Shown here: in pieces, positions 44,360-52,794 of the stretch
How positions within the stretch are numbered: the stretch's first letter is position 1
Layout: the number at the start of each line of letters is the position of its first letter
Assembly: GCA_035609245.1 (NCBI GenBank)
Contig: CP141202.1
Location: 186,001 to 250,000, forward strand
Reading direction: 5' to 3'
Source of the DNA: Bacteroidales bacterium MB20-C3-3
GTDB taxonomy: Bacteria; Bacteroidota; Bacteroidia; Bacteroidales; UBA932
Length of the DNA stretch: 64,000 nucleotides
Made by a program: the position numbers and the translations under genes
Notes under the pieces: generated by a model
Seen by the model: the letters and a program-made list of their open reading frames with translations, nothing else
What the model was told of the DNA's origin: nothing
Databases searched by the model: none

Positions 44360-45430
44360 ATGGGATACAAGATATTAGCCATTAATCCTGGATCAACCTC
44401 TACTAAAATTGCTGTTTTTGAAGGTCATAAACAGATATTCACGCATACTTTAAGACATACATCGGAGGAGATTTCTCTTTTTGAAAAGATATCTGATCAG
44501 TATCAATTTAGAAAGGAAGCAATTTTAAAAACTCTGGAAGATAATAATATTCATATAGGAGACCTCTCAGCTATTGTTGGTAGAGGCGGTCTTTTAAGAC
44601 CAATAAAATCCGGTGTTTATGAGGTAAATTCTAAAATGATTGAGGACTTAAGAGTTGGGATATCAGGAGAGCATGCCAGCAATCTTGGAGGACTTATTGC
44701 TGCAAATATTGCTGAATCTGCTCCGGGATGCAAAGCCTATATTGCTGACCCTGTAGTTGTCGACGAGCTTGAACCAGTAGCCAGAATTAGCGGACACCCT
44801 CTATTACCCAGAGTATCCATTTTCCATGCTCTTAACCAGAAAGCTATAGCAAAAATGTATGCAGGCTCTGAGAGTAAAAGGTATGAAGATCTCAATTTAA
44901 TAGTTGCTCATCTTGGAGGTGGTGTCTCTGTAGGTGTCCATAAGAATGGACGAGTAATTGATGTAAACAATGCTTTAAACGGCGAGGGCCCATTTTCACC
45001 TGAGAGATCCGGGACATTGCCGGTGTTAGCTCTAGCAGAACTTTGCTTCTCAGGTAAGTTTACTTTGCAACAAATTAAAAAAATGATTGCAGGGGAGGGT
45101 GGAATTGTTGCTCATCTGGGCACAAACTCTTTTAACGAAGTCGAAAAAAGAGTATCTGAAGGTGATGAACATTTTACTTTAATTTCAGACGCATTCGGTT
45201 ATAATGTTGCAAAAGCGATTGGTGCTGCTGCAGCAGTTTTATCCGGAAAGGTGGATGCTATACTTTTAACCGGAGGTGTTGCATACAATACAAAACTTAT
45301 GGAAAAGATATCAGATATGGTCTCTTTTATTGCCCCTGTAAAAATATATCCAGGTGAAGATGAGATGTCTGCGTTAGCAATGAATGGTTTAGCTATACTT
45401 GAAGGCAAAGAACAGCCGGCTGTATACTAG
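44360..45430 (+). CDS. buk: Butyrate kinase
   Basis: Phosphorylates ADP with butyryl (or branched-chain acyl) phosphate. The 356 residues match the Buk family. Seen: ILAINPGSTSTKIAVF at the N-terminus, VGRGGLLRPI, ISGHPLLPRVSIFHALNQKA, VAHLGGGVSVGVH and ILLTGGVAYN. Together with ptb it forms the butyrate kinase route; isobutyrate and isovalerate from amino acids are also possible substrates. Followed by a strong terminator. Confidence 0.95.
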   Translation: MGYKILAINPGSTSTKIAVFEGHKQIFTHTLRHTSEEISLFEKISDQYQFRKEAILKTLEDNNIHIGDLSAIVGRGGLLRPIKSGVYEVNSKMIEDLRVGISGEHASNLGGLIAANIAESAPGCKAYIADPVVVDELEPVARISGHPLLPRVSIFHALNQKAIAKMYAGSESKRYEDLNLIVAHLGGGVSVGVHKNGRVIDVNNALNGEGPFSPERSGTLPVLALAELCFSGKFTLQQIKKMIAGEGGIVAHLGTNSFNEVEKRVSEGDEHFTLISDAFGYNVAKAIGAAAAVLSGKVDAILLTGGVAYNTKLMEKISDMVSFIAPVKIYPGEDEMSALAMNGLAILEGKEQPAVY

Positions 45431-45450
45431 TTTGACACTTCATAACAATG

Positions 45451-45485
45451 ACTCTCTGTTATTCTTTAACAGAGAGTTTTTTTTG
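45451..45485 (+). terminator. Terminator of ackA-ptb-buk
   Basis: Perfect 11-base-pair stem ACTCTCTGTTA with TAACAGAGAGT, 5-base loop, then a run of eight or more T. Confidence 0.9.
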
Positions 45486-45490
45486 GAAAA

Positions 45491-46582
45491 TCATTGAAGG
45501 TTAAAATAGTATTTAAGTTCATGACTTTTAATTAAATCTGGATGGATTATTTTAATAAGATCCTTTAATATTATATCAGGCTCAATAACTCCCTTTTCCC
45601 AAAACTGGCTTCCTCCACCGGGAGTACTAAGTTTCGTATTATTGAATACTTTATGTTCAATAACTGGACTGATATTAGCAAAAAGTGGATTTACAGATTT
45701 CAACTCACTCATAGTCGCAATCGAGTTAGGATTTAACCAAATATCAGCATTAGATGAGAGTATAAAGACCTCTTCGATACTTAATGCTTTTGTATATGCA
45801 GATTTCTCAGTTGAACCAAGAACCCTTCCTCCTGCATCCTCAATAATTATATTCATATAACTATTTTTTCCGGGAATATACCAAACCTCTTTCCATGGAG
45901 CGTTAATCAATATATTTGTCTTATTTCTGTTTTTTGTTAATTCCTTTAGTTCTAAATATCTTAGCTTAGTAGAATTATATATTGAGTCTGCCAAATCCCT
46001 CTTATTTAACAACTGTCCAAAAAGTTTTAGGTATTCAAGTTTCCCGAGAGGATGATTTTCCAGGTAATCTCCCAGGGCTATAACTGGAATATTAAACTGT
46101 TTTATTTTCTCGATATATTGGTTGTTTTCTCCTTCAATGCCATAGGTAAGTACAAGGTCAGGCTGCAGAGATATTAGTAACTCATAATTAAGTGACCCCT
46201 CAAATCCAATATCAGATATACTCCCTTCATTTAAGCCTTTTTTAACCACTTCACTAGAAACATATTGACCTCCGGAAACTCCTACAATACGATTGGATTC
46301 ACCAAGGGCATCAATATATGAAATATGACTTGTTGACATACAAACAATTCTCTTGTAATCTTTGTCTGAGGGAAGAACTAACCAACTGGACAATGAGTCG
46401 GCAGAATTTCTGCCAAATGGATTAATAAGTATTTTAATCCCATCTCTCTCTTCTTTGATTCCAAAAAAAGAGGCATATTCACATCCGGGAGCTGGTTCAA
46501 AGATTGTCAATTGATTGTTGTCACTTTTACATGAATGGAGTATTAAAGTGATTAACAATATATACAATAGGCTAATTCTCAT
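45491..46582 (-). CDS. Periplasmic metal/cobalamin-type binding lipoprotein (BtuF/FecB-like)
   Basis: Substrate-binding lipoprotein of an ABC importer, 363 residues, lipobox LHSC at about residues 15-18. The fold is the class III periplasmic binding type: CMSTSHISYIDALGESNRIVGVSGG, then LQPDLVLTYG and LGDYLENHPLGKLEYLKLFGQL, and WLNPNSIATMSEL. The family binds vitamin B12, haem or ferric siderophores. No permease or ATPase gene is adjacent, so it must pair with a transporter elsewhere. Divergent from the YhiN-type gene. Confidence 0.87.
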   Translation of the reverse strand: MRISLLYILLITLILHSCKSDNNQLTIFEPAPGCEYASFFGIKEERDGIKILINPFGRNSADSLSSWLVLPSDKDYKRIVCMSTSHISYIDALGESNRIVGVSGGQYVSSEVVKKGLNEGSISDIGFEGSLNYELLISLQPDLVLTYGIEGENNQYIEKIKQFNIPVIALGDYLENHPLGKLEYLKLFGQLLNKRDLADSIYNSTKLRYLELKELTKNRNKTNILINAPWKEVWYIPGKNSYMNIIIEDAGGRVLGSTEKSAYTKALSIEEVFILSSNADIWLNPNSIATMSELKSVNPLFANISPVIEHKVFNNTKLSTPGGGSQFWEKGVIEPDIILKDLIKIIHPDLIKSHELKYYFNLQ

Positions 46583-46601
46583 ATTGATTCATGAATTTTT
46601 A

Positions 46602-46609
46602 CAAAGTTA
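46602..46609 (-). promoter_or_regulatory. -7 box of the binding-lipoprotein gene
   Basis: TAACTTTG on the minus strand, a full TAnnTTTG match 20 bases before the start at 46582. Confidence 0.38.
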
Positions 46610-46633
46610 CTAATTATTGCCTTTCTTTGCATT

Positions 46634-47908
46634 ATGGATAGATTTGATGTAGCAATAGCAGGAGCAGGTGCCTCGGGACTTATGGCAGCAATCTCTGCAG
46701 CCCGTAAGGGGATGAAAGTACTCCTTATTGAGAAAATGGAACGAGCTGGAAGGAAGGTCTTGATAACAGGTAAGGGTAGATGTAATATCACCAACACAAA
46801 AGACTGGAATGAGTTTTCAACCCATATCTATCCAAATTCAGGGTTTTTTAGATTTGCTTTTAGGGCTTTCTCTAATCTTCAACTTATTCAATTTTTCGAG
46901 GAGATTGGCCTAAATACTAATATTGAGAGAGGAGACCGTGTGTATCCGGAGTCAGGCAGGTCTTCTGATGTAGTAGATATAATGCTTAAAGAGGCATCAA
47001 GACTCGGTGTGAAATTTTTGTATAAATCAAGAGTAATTGATTTGGTGATAATCAATAACAAGGTTGATTCAATTACCTGTGAAACCGTATCCGTTGTAAA
47101 CAGAATTTATGTGAATTCGCTAATCATTGCAACAGGTGGCCTATCTTATCCATCAACTGGTTCAACAGGTGACGGATATCTTTTAGCTGACAAAGCAGGA
47201 CATAAATTATCAAAAAGATTCCCTTCTTTAACTGCATTAATGCCTGTAAAATATGATTTAAATATTAAAGGACTTATATTAAAGAATATTGGTCTTAAGC
47301 TGTTTGTTGGTAAGGATTGTGTTCAGGAAGAATTTGGTGATGCTGAATTTACAAATAACGGATTTGAAGGACCATTGGGGCTGCGAATAAGCAGGAAAGC
47401 TGTCCGTGCATTAATTGATGGAAATAAAGTATCCCTGAGAATCGACCTTAAACCGGCTTTATCAAACGAACAAGTTATTAACCGGATTGTAAGGGAGTTT
47501 GGAGATAGTGACACTTTGATAATAAAGGATCTGCTTAAAAAGCTGTTACCACTGCAATTGATACCATTAATTTTGAACGAATTAAGATTTAGTCCATCTA
47601 AGATATTATCAAAAAGACTGCCTGGAGAAATATATGCTGTTTCTGATTTGATTAAAAATTGGGTAATAAATATTGAAAATTTCACCGGATTTGAGAGGTG
47701 TGTAATAACAGCTGGTGGAGTAGAATTGAATGAAATTTTTCCTAAAAGTATGGGTTCCAGAATTATTGAGAACCTCTATTTTGCAGGAGAAGTTGTTGAT
47801 CTTGACGGAGATACAGGTGGCTATAATTTGCAAATTGCATTTTCAACTGGATATCTGGCAGGTGTGTCGGCATCTTACCTGATTGAAAAATCCAGGAGTT
47901 TAATGTAA
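46634..47908 (+). CDS. YhiN/HI0933-family flavoprotein
   Basis: FAD-dependent oxidoreductase of unknown substrate, 424 residues. Seen: dinucleotide loop IAGAGASGLMAAISAARKG with Glu at the end of beta-2 (LLIEK), the family signature GKGRCNITN at about residues 50-58, ATGGLSYPSTGSTGDGY, and a C-terminal FAD contact LYFAGEVVDLDGDTGGYNLQIAFSTG. The 3' end overlaps the convergent FAH-like gene by 34 bases. Confidence 0.92.
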   Translation: MDRFDVAIAGAGASGLMAAISAARKGMKVLLIEKMERAGRKVLITGKGRCNITNTKDWNEFSTHIYPNSGFFRFAFRAFSNLQLIQFFEEIGLNTNIERGDRVYPESGRSSDVVDIMLKEASRLGVKFLYKSRVIDLVIINNKVDSITCETVSVVNRIYVNSLIIATGGLSYPSTGSTGDGYLLADKAGHKLSKRFPSLTALMPVKYDLNIKGLILKNIGLKLFVGKDCVQEEFGDAEFTNNGFEGPLGLRISRKAVRALIDGNKVSLRIDLKPALSNEQVINRIVREFGDSDTLIIKDLLKKLLPLQLIPLILNELRFSPSKILSKRLPGEIYAVSDLIKNWVINIENFTGFERCVITAGGVELNEIFPKSMGSRIIENLYFAGEVVDLDGDTGGYNLQIAFSTGYLAGVSASYLIEKSRSLM

Positions 47909-48447
47909 TTATTGTCCAGCGCATCAATATACATTTTGAAACAGGACCCTTTTTGAGATTTTTGGTTTACCTCTGAAGTAACTGCAACTATATCTCCGCT
48001 CTTTAAGCTTATTTTTCTTGAAATCTCTTCGATAGCTGAGTCAATAATATTTTTTGGATCTGTGTAGGAAGGAGATATAACAATATCGTTTTCGGTATCC
48101 ATGCTAATAATAAAACCTGTTGACAGTTCTGATATGTTTTTGTTATCAATTAAATAAAAGCTTTGCTCCATTGTGGAGTTTAAAGAATATTCTGTGACTG
48201 TAATTTTATCACTGTAAAAATTATCTGAAACGATATTTAGAGCAATATAAATTTCTGAATAGTATCTCTGAGCGAATTGAGAAGAAATATATTTCCCTGC
48301 CCTGTTAATTTTAACAGCAATTGCAGGCTCAATAATTATTGAATCAAAATTATCCGGAATATAGAAGTCCGAATTATCGCGACAAAGAGTCAAATCTGTT
48401 TTTACAAACAGAGATAATCCAAATTTATTTAGAATGAAAATATTCAT
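47875..48447 (-). CDS. Degenerate fumarylacetoacetate hydrolase (FAH)-fold protein
   Basis: A 190-residue protein without a clear assignment. Part of it (DFYIPDNFD, then AVKINRAGKYISSQFAQRYYSEIYIAL) parallels the FAH-family pattern FYIPDFS..IHYEAELVVRINKLGKNI..FAHRYY. In active members a HYExE segment supplies two Glu metal ligands; here it reads IIEPA, so the second is lost. The later catalytic segments (DLQ, KGFDNSA) are not recognisable. Probably a non-catalytic relative, but the similarity is by eye. It overlaps the upstream exonuclease gene by 23 bases, so the two are likely cotranscribed. Confidence 0.6.
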   Translation of the reverse strand: MNIFILNKFGLSLFVKTDLTLCRDNSDFYIPDNFDSIIIEPAIAVKINRAGKYISSQFAQRYYSEIYIALNIVSDNFYSDKITVTEYSLNSTMEQSFYLIDNKNISELSTGFIISMDTENDIVISPSYTDPKNIIDSAIEEISRKISLKSGDIVAVTSEVNQKSQKGSCFKMYIDALDNNYIKLLDFSIR

Positions 48448-49198
48448 TGTAAAGCCTTGTTAAAACTTGTTTTGTGTCCAGAGTAAAATCTCCGTTCATC
48501 ATCCATGAGTAATAACTTGGATCACTTTTGAAAATTGAGAAAACAGTTTTCCCTTTGTGTTTGCCAAAATTAAAAACCGGTTCATCTTTATCGTTAATGG
48601 CAATTCTTCCTGCATAATCCAGTGAATTGTTTCTGATTGAAAACTTGGATAAAAATTCTACGCTGTTTTCTAGTTTGTCTGAATATTTGTCGAGCTGAGA
48701 TTCTAGTATTTCAAATGTGGCGACTGTATCAGCTTCAGCTGAGTGAGCATTTTCAAGATTTTTATTGCAATAAAATGAATAAGCAGCACTCAGAGTCCGT
48801 TGTTCCATTTTATGAAAAATATTCTGGACATCAACAAGCTTCCTTTTGCGAAAATCAAAATCAATACCTGCCCTTAAAAATTCCTCAGCAAGCATAGGGA
48901 TATCGAATTTGATAGAATTATATCCGGCAAAATCACATCCCGTCATCCAGGTCGAAAGACTTTTGGCAATCTCTTTAAAAGTAGGGCAATCTTTTACATC
49001 TTCATTTGATATTCCATGTATGGATTGGGCTTCAGGAGATATGGGAATGGTAGGATTTAATCGTCTGGTTTTAAGCTCCTGGTCGCCATTAGCCATTATC
49101 TTGAGTGCACTGAGCTCTACAATCCTGTCAGAAGCTATATTAAGCCCCGTACTCTCAATATCAAAAAATATAATTGGATTCTTTAGTTTAAGTTTCAT
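48425..49198 (-). CDS. DnaQ-like 3'-5' exonuclease (DEDDh)
   Basis: A 257-residue protein whose N-terminal half is a DnaQ/PolIII epsilon-type exonuclease: Exo I FFDIESTGL (Asp and Glu), Exo II GYNSIKFDIPML, Exo III HSAEADTVAT with His and Asp. The C-terminal part (about 190-257, FNFGKHKGKTVFSIFKSDPSYYSWMM) is a small DNA-binding-like region often seen after such exonucleases in Bacteroidota. Follows dnaN, so replication or proofreading is likely. The ATG at 49198 is preferred; one at 49219 would overlap dnaN. Confidence 0.9.
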   Translation of the reverse strand: MKLKLKNPIIFFDIESTGLNIASDRIVELSALKIMANGDQELKTRRLNPTIPISPEAQSIHGISNEDVKDCPTFKEIAKSLSTWMTGCDFAGYNSIKFDIPMLAEEFLRAGIDFDFRKRKLVDVQNIFHKMEQRTLSAAYSFYCNKNLENAHSAEADTVATFEILESQLDKYSDKLENSVEFLSKFSIRNNSLDYAGRIAINDKDEPVFNFGKHKGKTVFSIFKSDPSYYSWMMNGDFTLDTKQVLTRLYNEYFHSK

Positions 49199-49211
49199 TA
49201 TAAATGATGGT

Positions 49212-50339
49212 TTATGCATTTACCATCATAGGCATAATTAAAGCAAGTATCTCCTCTTGAGGATCTACAGGTCCTGCTGCAAGAATCAGTGCTGCTCTTG
49301 ACGGATCTGATAATTCAAGTGAAATATCAGTGTATGGTAAATTAGAAAGGATTTCAATAAGGAATGTAGATTTGAACGCAATCTCCATATTATCTCCCTC
49401 GTACTGACATATTAGATTTTCATTGGCAGAGATTGAGAAATCAAGATCTTGAGCAGATAGTGTCAGTGTATTATATGTAAGTTTTAACCTTACCTGGCTG
49501 CTGGCTTGGTTTGAACAGACAGCAACTCTTCTTGCAGAATTTAAAAGGTCTAGTCTGTTAATAACAAGTTTATTAGTATTGTTCTTTGGAATTACTGATT
49601 TGTATGCCGGGTAATTACCCTCAACAAGTCTGCAAATTAAATTGAAGGACTCAAACTCAAAAGTAGCATTTCTTGAGTCAAATCTGATTACCACATCTTC
49701 ATCACCTTTCCCAAGTATGTTCTTTAAAACAGAGGATGGTTTTTTAGGGAGAATAAAAGATGATTTATTATCTGACTTTATGTCATGTCTTGTGTAACAT
49801 ACTAGTTTATGGGCATCAGATGCTACCAGGGTAGAGCTGCTATTGTCAATGTCAAAAAAGATTCCGTTCATTACAGGACGAAGCTCTTCTTCAGCAGTTG
49901 CATAAAGTGTTCTGTTAATACCCTCAAGAAGAACATGAGAATTAATACTTATAGTTGTGTAATTTTCACTGAGTTCAGGAACTGAAGGATAGTCGTCTGA
50001 GGTGGTACATGGTAATTTTGCATTTCCACTTGCCCATGTTATATCGAGAATTGAGCAACTATCATTTGTTTTAAATTCCAGTGGCTGGTCTGCAAATTCT
50101 CTTAACGAGTCAACAAGAAGTTTTGCAGGAACAGTAATCTCACCCTCTTCAGAAATGTTTTCAATTAACATTTTGGTTTTTAAGGTTGTCTCAAGATCAG
50201 AGGCTGTAATTGACAAAGTTCCATCTTTAAGAATGAACAGAAAGTTGTCAAGAATCGGAAGGGAGTTTTTGGTAGAGATGACCCTTGAAACCGATTGTAA
50301 TCTTGTAAGAAGTTCAGTGCTCGATACAACAAATTTCAT
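49212..50339 (-). CDS. dnaN: DNA polymerase III beta sliding clamp
   Basis: Forms the ring clamp that tethers the replicative polymerase. The 375 residues cover three clamp domains (about 1-120, 125-250, 250-375). Seen: MKFVVSSTELLTRLQSVSRVI at the start and ATDAHKL-type segment (VASDAHKLVCYTRHDI) in the middle, ending in a typical LIMPMM. Divergent from the HtrA gene; upstream of the exonuclease gene in an apparent operon dnaN-exonuclease-FAH-like. Confidence 0.96.
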   Translation of the reverse strand: MKFVVSSTELLTRLQSVSRVISTKNSLPILDNFLFILKDGTLSITASDLETTLKTKMLIENISEEGEITVPAKLLVDSLREFADQPLEFKTNDSCSILDITWASGNAKLPCTTSDDYPSVPELSENYTTISINSHVLLEGINRTLYATAEEELRPVMNGIFFDIDNSSSTLVASDAHKLVCYTRHDIKSDNKSSFILPKKPSSVLKNILGKGDEDVVIRFDSRNATFEFESFNLICRLVEGNYPAYKSVIPKNNTNKLVINRLDLLNSARRVAVCSNQASSQVRLKLTYNTLTLSAQDLDFSISANENLICQYEGDNMEIAFKSTFLIEILSNLPYTDISLELSDPSRAALILAAGPVDPQEEILALIMPMMVNA

Positions 50340-50356
50340 ATGTTTTCAATTTTGAA

Positions 50357-50364
50357 CAAAGATA
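50357..50364 (-). promoter_or_regulatory. -7 box of dnaN
   Basis: TATCTTTG on the minus strand, a full TAnnTTTG match 18 bases before the dnaN start at 50339. Confidence 0.4.
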
Positions 50365-50419
50365 ATAAAAAATAGTTATGGCATATAATTTGATTTTGGG
50401 GTAAAAAAACATTAAGTGT

Positions 50420-51850
50420 ATGAAAAAAGTATTTGTTTATTTTTTAGCTACAGCACTTGTAAGTAGCTTGACAGCATTTGCAGTTGTTAAACTAACAGAC
50501 AAAGAAAGAGGAGATTATAATGAAAATTCAGCAACATTGCCTCTTCGTAATGTTACATTATCAGATCAGCTTTATCCTGATTTTACATTTGCTGCCGAGA
50601 CCGCTGTTAAGGCAGTCGTTCATGTAAAAGTCACAAAAAAAGGGATGGAGCAACCATTCACAATTTATGATTTCTTTTTTGGCTATGGCAATCCAGGTAT
50701 GTCGCCAAGGAATCAGGTCAATTCAGGTTCGGGAGTTATCATAACATCTGATGGATATATTATTACAAACAATCATGTAATTGAGGGAGCAGATGAAATT
50801 GTGGTTACTCTGGAAGACAATAAATCGTACAAATCCAGATTGATAGGAAGAGACCCGGTTACAGATATTGCACTTCTCAAAATAGACGCAAATAATCTTC
50901 CATATTTGACATTTGGAAATTCCGACTCTTTAAGACTGGGAGAGTGGGTTATAGCAATAGGTAATCCATATAACCTCAGATCAACAATTACTGCAGGTAT
51001 AGTTAGTGCAAAGGGACGAAGTATGCCCGCAACCGGAGAAGAGTTCAAAATTGAGTCTTTTATTCAGACCGATGCTGCTGTTAATCCTGGTAATAGTGGA
51101 GGTGCTCTTGTAACTACACGGGGAGAGCTTGTGGGAATTAACACAGCCATTGCTACAAGGACAGGCTCATATACAGGTTACTCATTTGCAGTACCTTCAT
51201 CAATTGCAAAAAAGGTGGTTGAAGATCTTATTGATTTTGGCAGCGTACAGCGTGCCCTATTGGGCATATCTATGCAGGAGATTGATGGAGATCTGGCAAA
51301 AGAGAAGGGTCTGGAGGGTACCAATGGTATCTATATAGCTGAAGTAGTCAGGGATGGTGCTGCAGACAGATCAGGCATTAAAGTGGGTGATGTGCTTCTT
51401 TCAATAAATGGGGTAAAAGTAAATTCGGGCCCGGCTGTTCAGGAGCAAATCAGTAAATACAGGCCTAAAGATAAAGTTGATATTGAGTTATTAAGAAACG
51501 GTAAACAAATTTCTGTATCTGTTGTTTTACAAAGCAAATCAGGAGATGATTCAAAAACTGATAATACAGGTAACGGAGTAATTAAAATATTCGGGGCTGA
51601 ATTGAAAGAGGCACCAAAAGAGTTGTTGGAAAAATTATCTCTTAAAAGTGGTGTAGAGGTTTTATCGGTCTCAGAAGGGAAATTTAGGAGTACGGGTATA
51701 AAAAAGGGTTTTGTTATCACTTATGTTAATCAGAACCAAGTTTCAAAAGCAGCAGATATAAGTGCAATAATACAAAGTAGCAGAAGGTCAGTCCTTATAG
51801 AAGGAGTTTACCCTGATGGTACAGTAGTCTATTATGGTATGGGACTTTAA
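50420..51850 (+). CDS. Periplasmic HtrA/DegP-type serine protease
   Basis: Envelope quality-control protease of 476 residues with an N-terminal membrane/signal segment (about 1-22). Trypsin-like domain with catalytic triad His119 (ITNNHVIEG), Asp149 (VTDIALLKI) and Ser226 (NPGNSGGAL). Two PDZ domains follow (about 270-370 and 390-475); the first has GIYIAEVVRDGAADRSGIKVGDVLLSI. Divergent from dnaN. The -33 element of the rpoD promoter lies directly after its stop codon. Confidence 0.94.
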   Translation: MKKVFVYFLATALVSSLTAFAVVKLTDKERGDYNENSATLPLRNVTLSDQLYPDFTFAAETAVKAVVHVKVTKKGMEQPFTIYDFFFGYGNPGMSPRNQVNSGSGVIITSDGYIITNNHVIEGADEIVVTLEDNKSYKSRLIGRDPVTDIALLKIDANNLPYLTFGNSDSLRLGEWVIAIGNPYNLRSTITAGIVSAKGRSMPATGEEFKIESFIQTDAAVNPGNSGGALVTTRGELVGINTAIATRTGSYTGYSFAVPSSIAKKVVEDLIDFGSVQRALLGISMQEIDGDLAKEKGLEGTNGIYIAEVVRDGAADRSGIKVGDVLLSINGVKVNSGPAVQEQISKYRPKDKVDIELLRNGKQISVSVVLQSKSGDDSKTDNTGNGVIKIFGAELKEAPKELLEKLSLKSGVEVLSVSEGKFRSTGIKKGFVITYVNQNQVSKAADISAIIQSSRRSVLIEGVYPDGTVVYYGMGL

Positions 51851-51853
51851 AAT

Positions 51854-51885
51854 TTTGCTGCAATGCTCAATTTTTTATAGCTTTG
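51854..51885 (+). promoter_or_regulatory. Promoter of rpoD
   Basis: TTTG at 51854-51857, 20-base spacer, TAGCTTTG at 51878-51885: full matches to both Bacteroidota promoter elements. The start codon is 18 bases downstream, so the leader is about 10 bases. Confidence 0.65.
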
Positions 51886-51902
51886 CAAGATAATATGTAT
51901 AC

Positions 51903-52763
51903 ATGAGACAACTTAAGATTACAAAATCAATCACAAACAGGGAGAGTGCCTCTTTAGACAAATATTTACAAGAGATTGGCAGAGAGGAGTTGATAACTGT
52001 TGAAGATGAAGTAGAATTAGCACAAAGAATAAGAAAGGGAGATCAAGAGGCCTTGGAAAAATTAACCAGGGCCAATCTTCGTTTTGTGGTTTCTGTTGCA
52101 AAACAGTATCAAAACCAGGGACTTAGTTTGCCTGATTTAATAAATGAGGGGAATCTCGGCTTAATAAAAGCTGCTGAGAAATTTGATGAGACCAGAGGTT
52201 TCAAGTTCATATCTTATGCGGTTTGGTGGATAAGGCAGTCAATTCTTCAGGCTTTAGCAGAGCAGTCCAGAATCGTAAGATTACCACTTAATCAGGTAGG
52301 ATCTCTCAATAAAATAAACAAAGCTCTTTCAAAATTTGAACAGGAAAATGAAAGACTCCCTTCCCCGGAGGAGCTTGCTGTAATACTGGATATACCAAGA
52401 GAAAAAATTGCAGATACACTGAGAGTATCAGGCAGACATGTATCTGTTGACGCTCCTTTTGTTGATGGGGAAGATAATAATTTGCTTGATGTCCTTCCAA
52501 ATACAGACTCCCCAAATGCAGACAGAGGTTTGCTAAATGAATCTCTGAACAAAGAGATTGAAAGAGCACTTTCAACACTTACGGAGCGAGAAAGAGACAT
52601 TGTAAAATATTTTTTCGGAATAGGGACAACAGAGATGACTCTTGAAGAGATTGGTGAGCATTTTGGACTAACCCGAGAGAGAGTCAGGCAAATTAAAGAA
52701 AAAGCAATAAGAAGACTTAGGCATAGTGCTAGGAGCAAATTACTTAAATCTTACCTGGGCTAA
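51903..52763 (+). CDS. rpoD: Primary RNA polymerase sigma factor
   Basis: Housekeeping sigma-70 family factor, 286 residues, the compact form typical of Bacteroidota that lacks region 1.1. Seen: region 1.2 ([16 protein letters not shown]), region 2 ([32 protein letters not shown] and [12 protein letters not shown]), region 3 and the region 4 helix-turn-helix ([27 protein letters not shown]). It should recognise the TTTG/TAnnTTTG promoters seen in this window, including its own. Confidence 0.96.
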   Translation: MRQLKITKSITNRESASLDKYLQEIGREELITVEDEVELAQRIRKGDQEALEKLTRANLRFVVSVAKQYQNQGLSLPDLINEGNLGLIKAAEKFDETRGFKFISYAVWWIRQSILQALAEQSRIVRLPLNQVGSLNKINKALSKFEQENERLPSPEELAVILDIPREKIADTLRVSGRHVSVDAPFVDGEDNNLLDVLPNTDSPNADRGLLNESLNKEIERALSTLTERERDIVKYFFGIGTTEMTLEEIGEHFGLTRERVRQIKEKAIRRLRHSARSKLLKSYLG

Positions 52764-52794
52764 TTTTAAAACACCATAACCTGAATTAATAACT

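Noticed and set aside
48637-49241. Plus-strand open frames opposite the exonuclease gene
   Set aside because: They are antisense shadows of a gene with clear DEDDh motifs and have no promoter or homology-like features.
49212-50339. dnaN as a sign of the replication origin
   Set aside because: No dnaA gene, DnaA-box cluster or AT-rich unwinding region was found nearby; in Bacteroidales dnaN is often away from the origin.
52292-52738. Minus-strand 148-codon frame inside rpoD
   Set aside because: Ser/Leu-rich composition typical of an antisense reading of a helix-rich gene; rpoD itself is certain.
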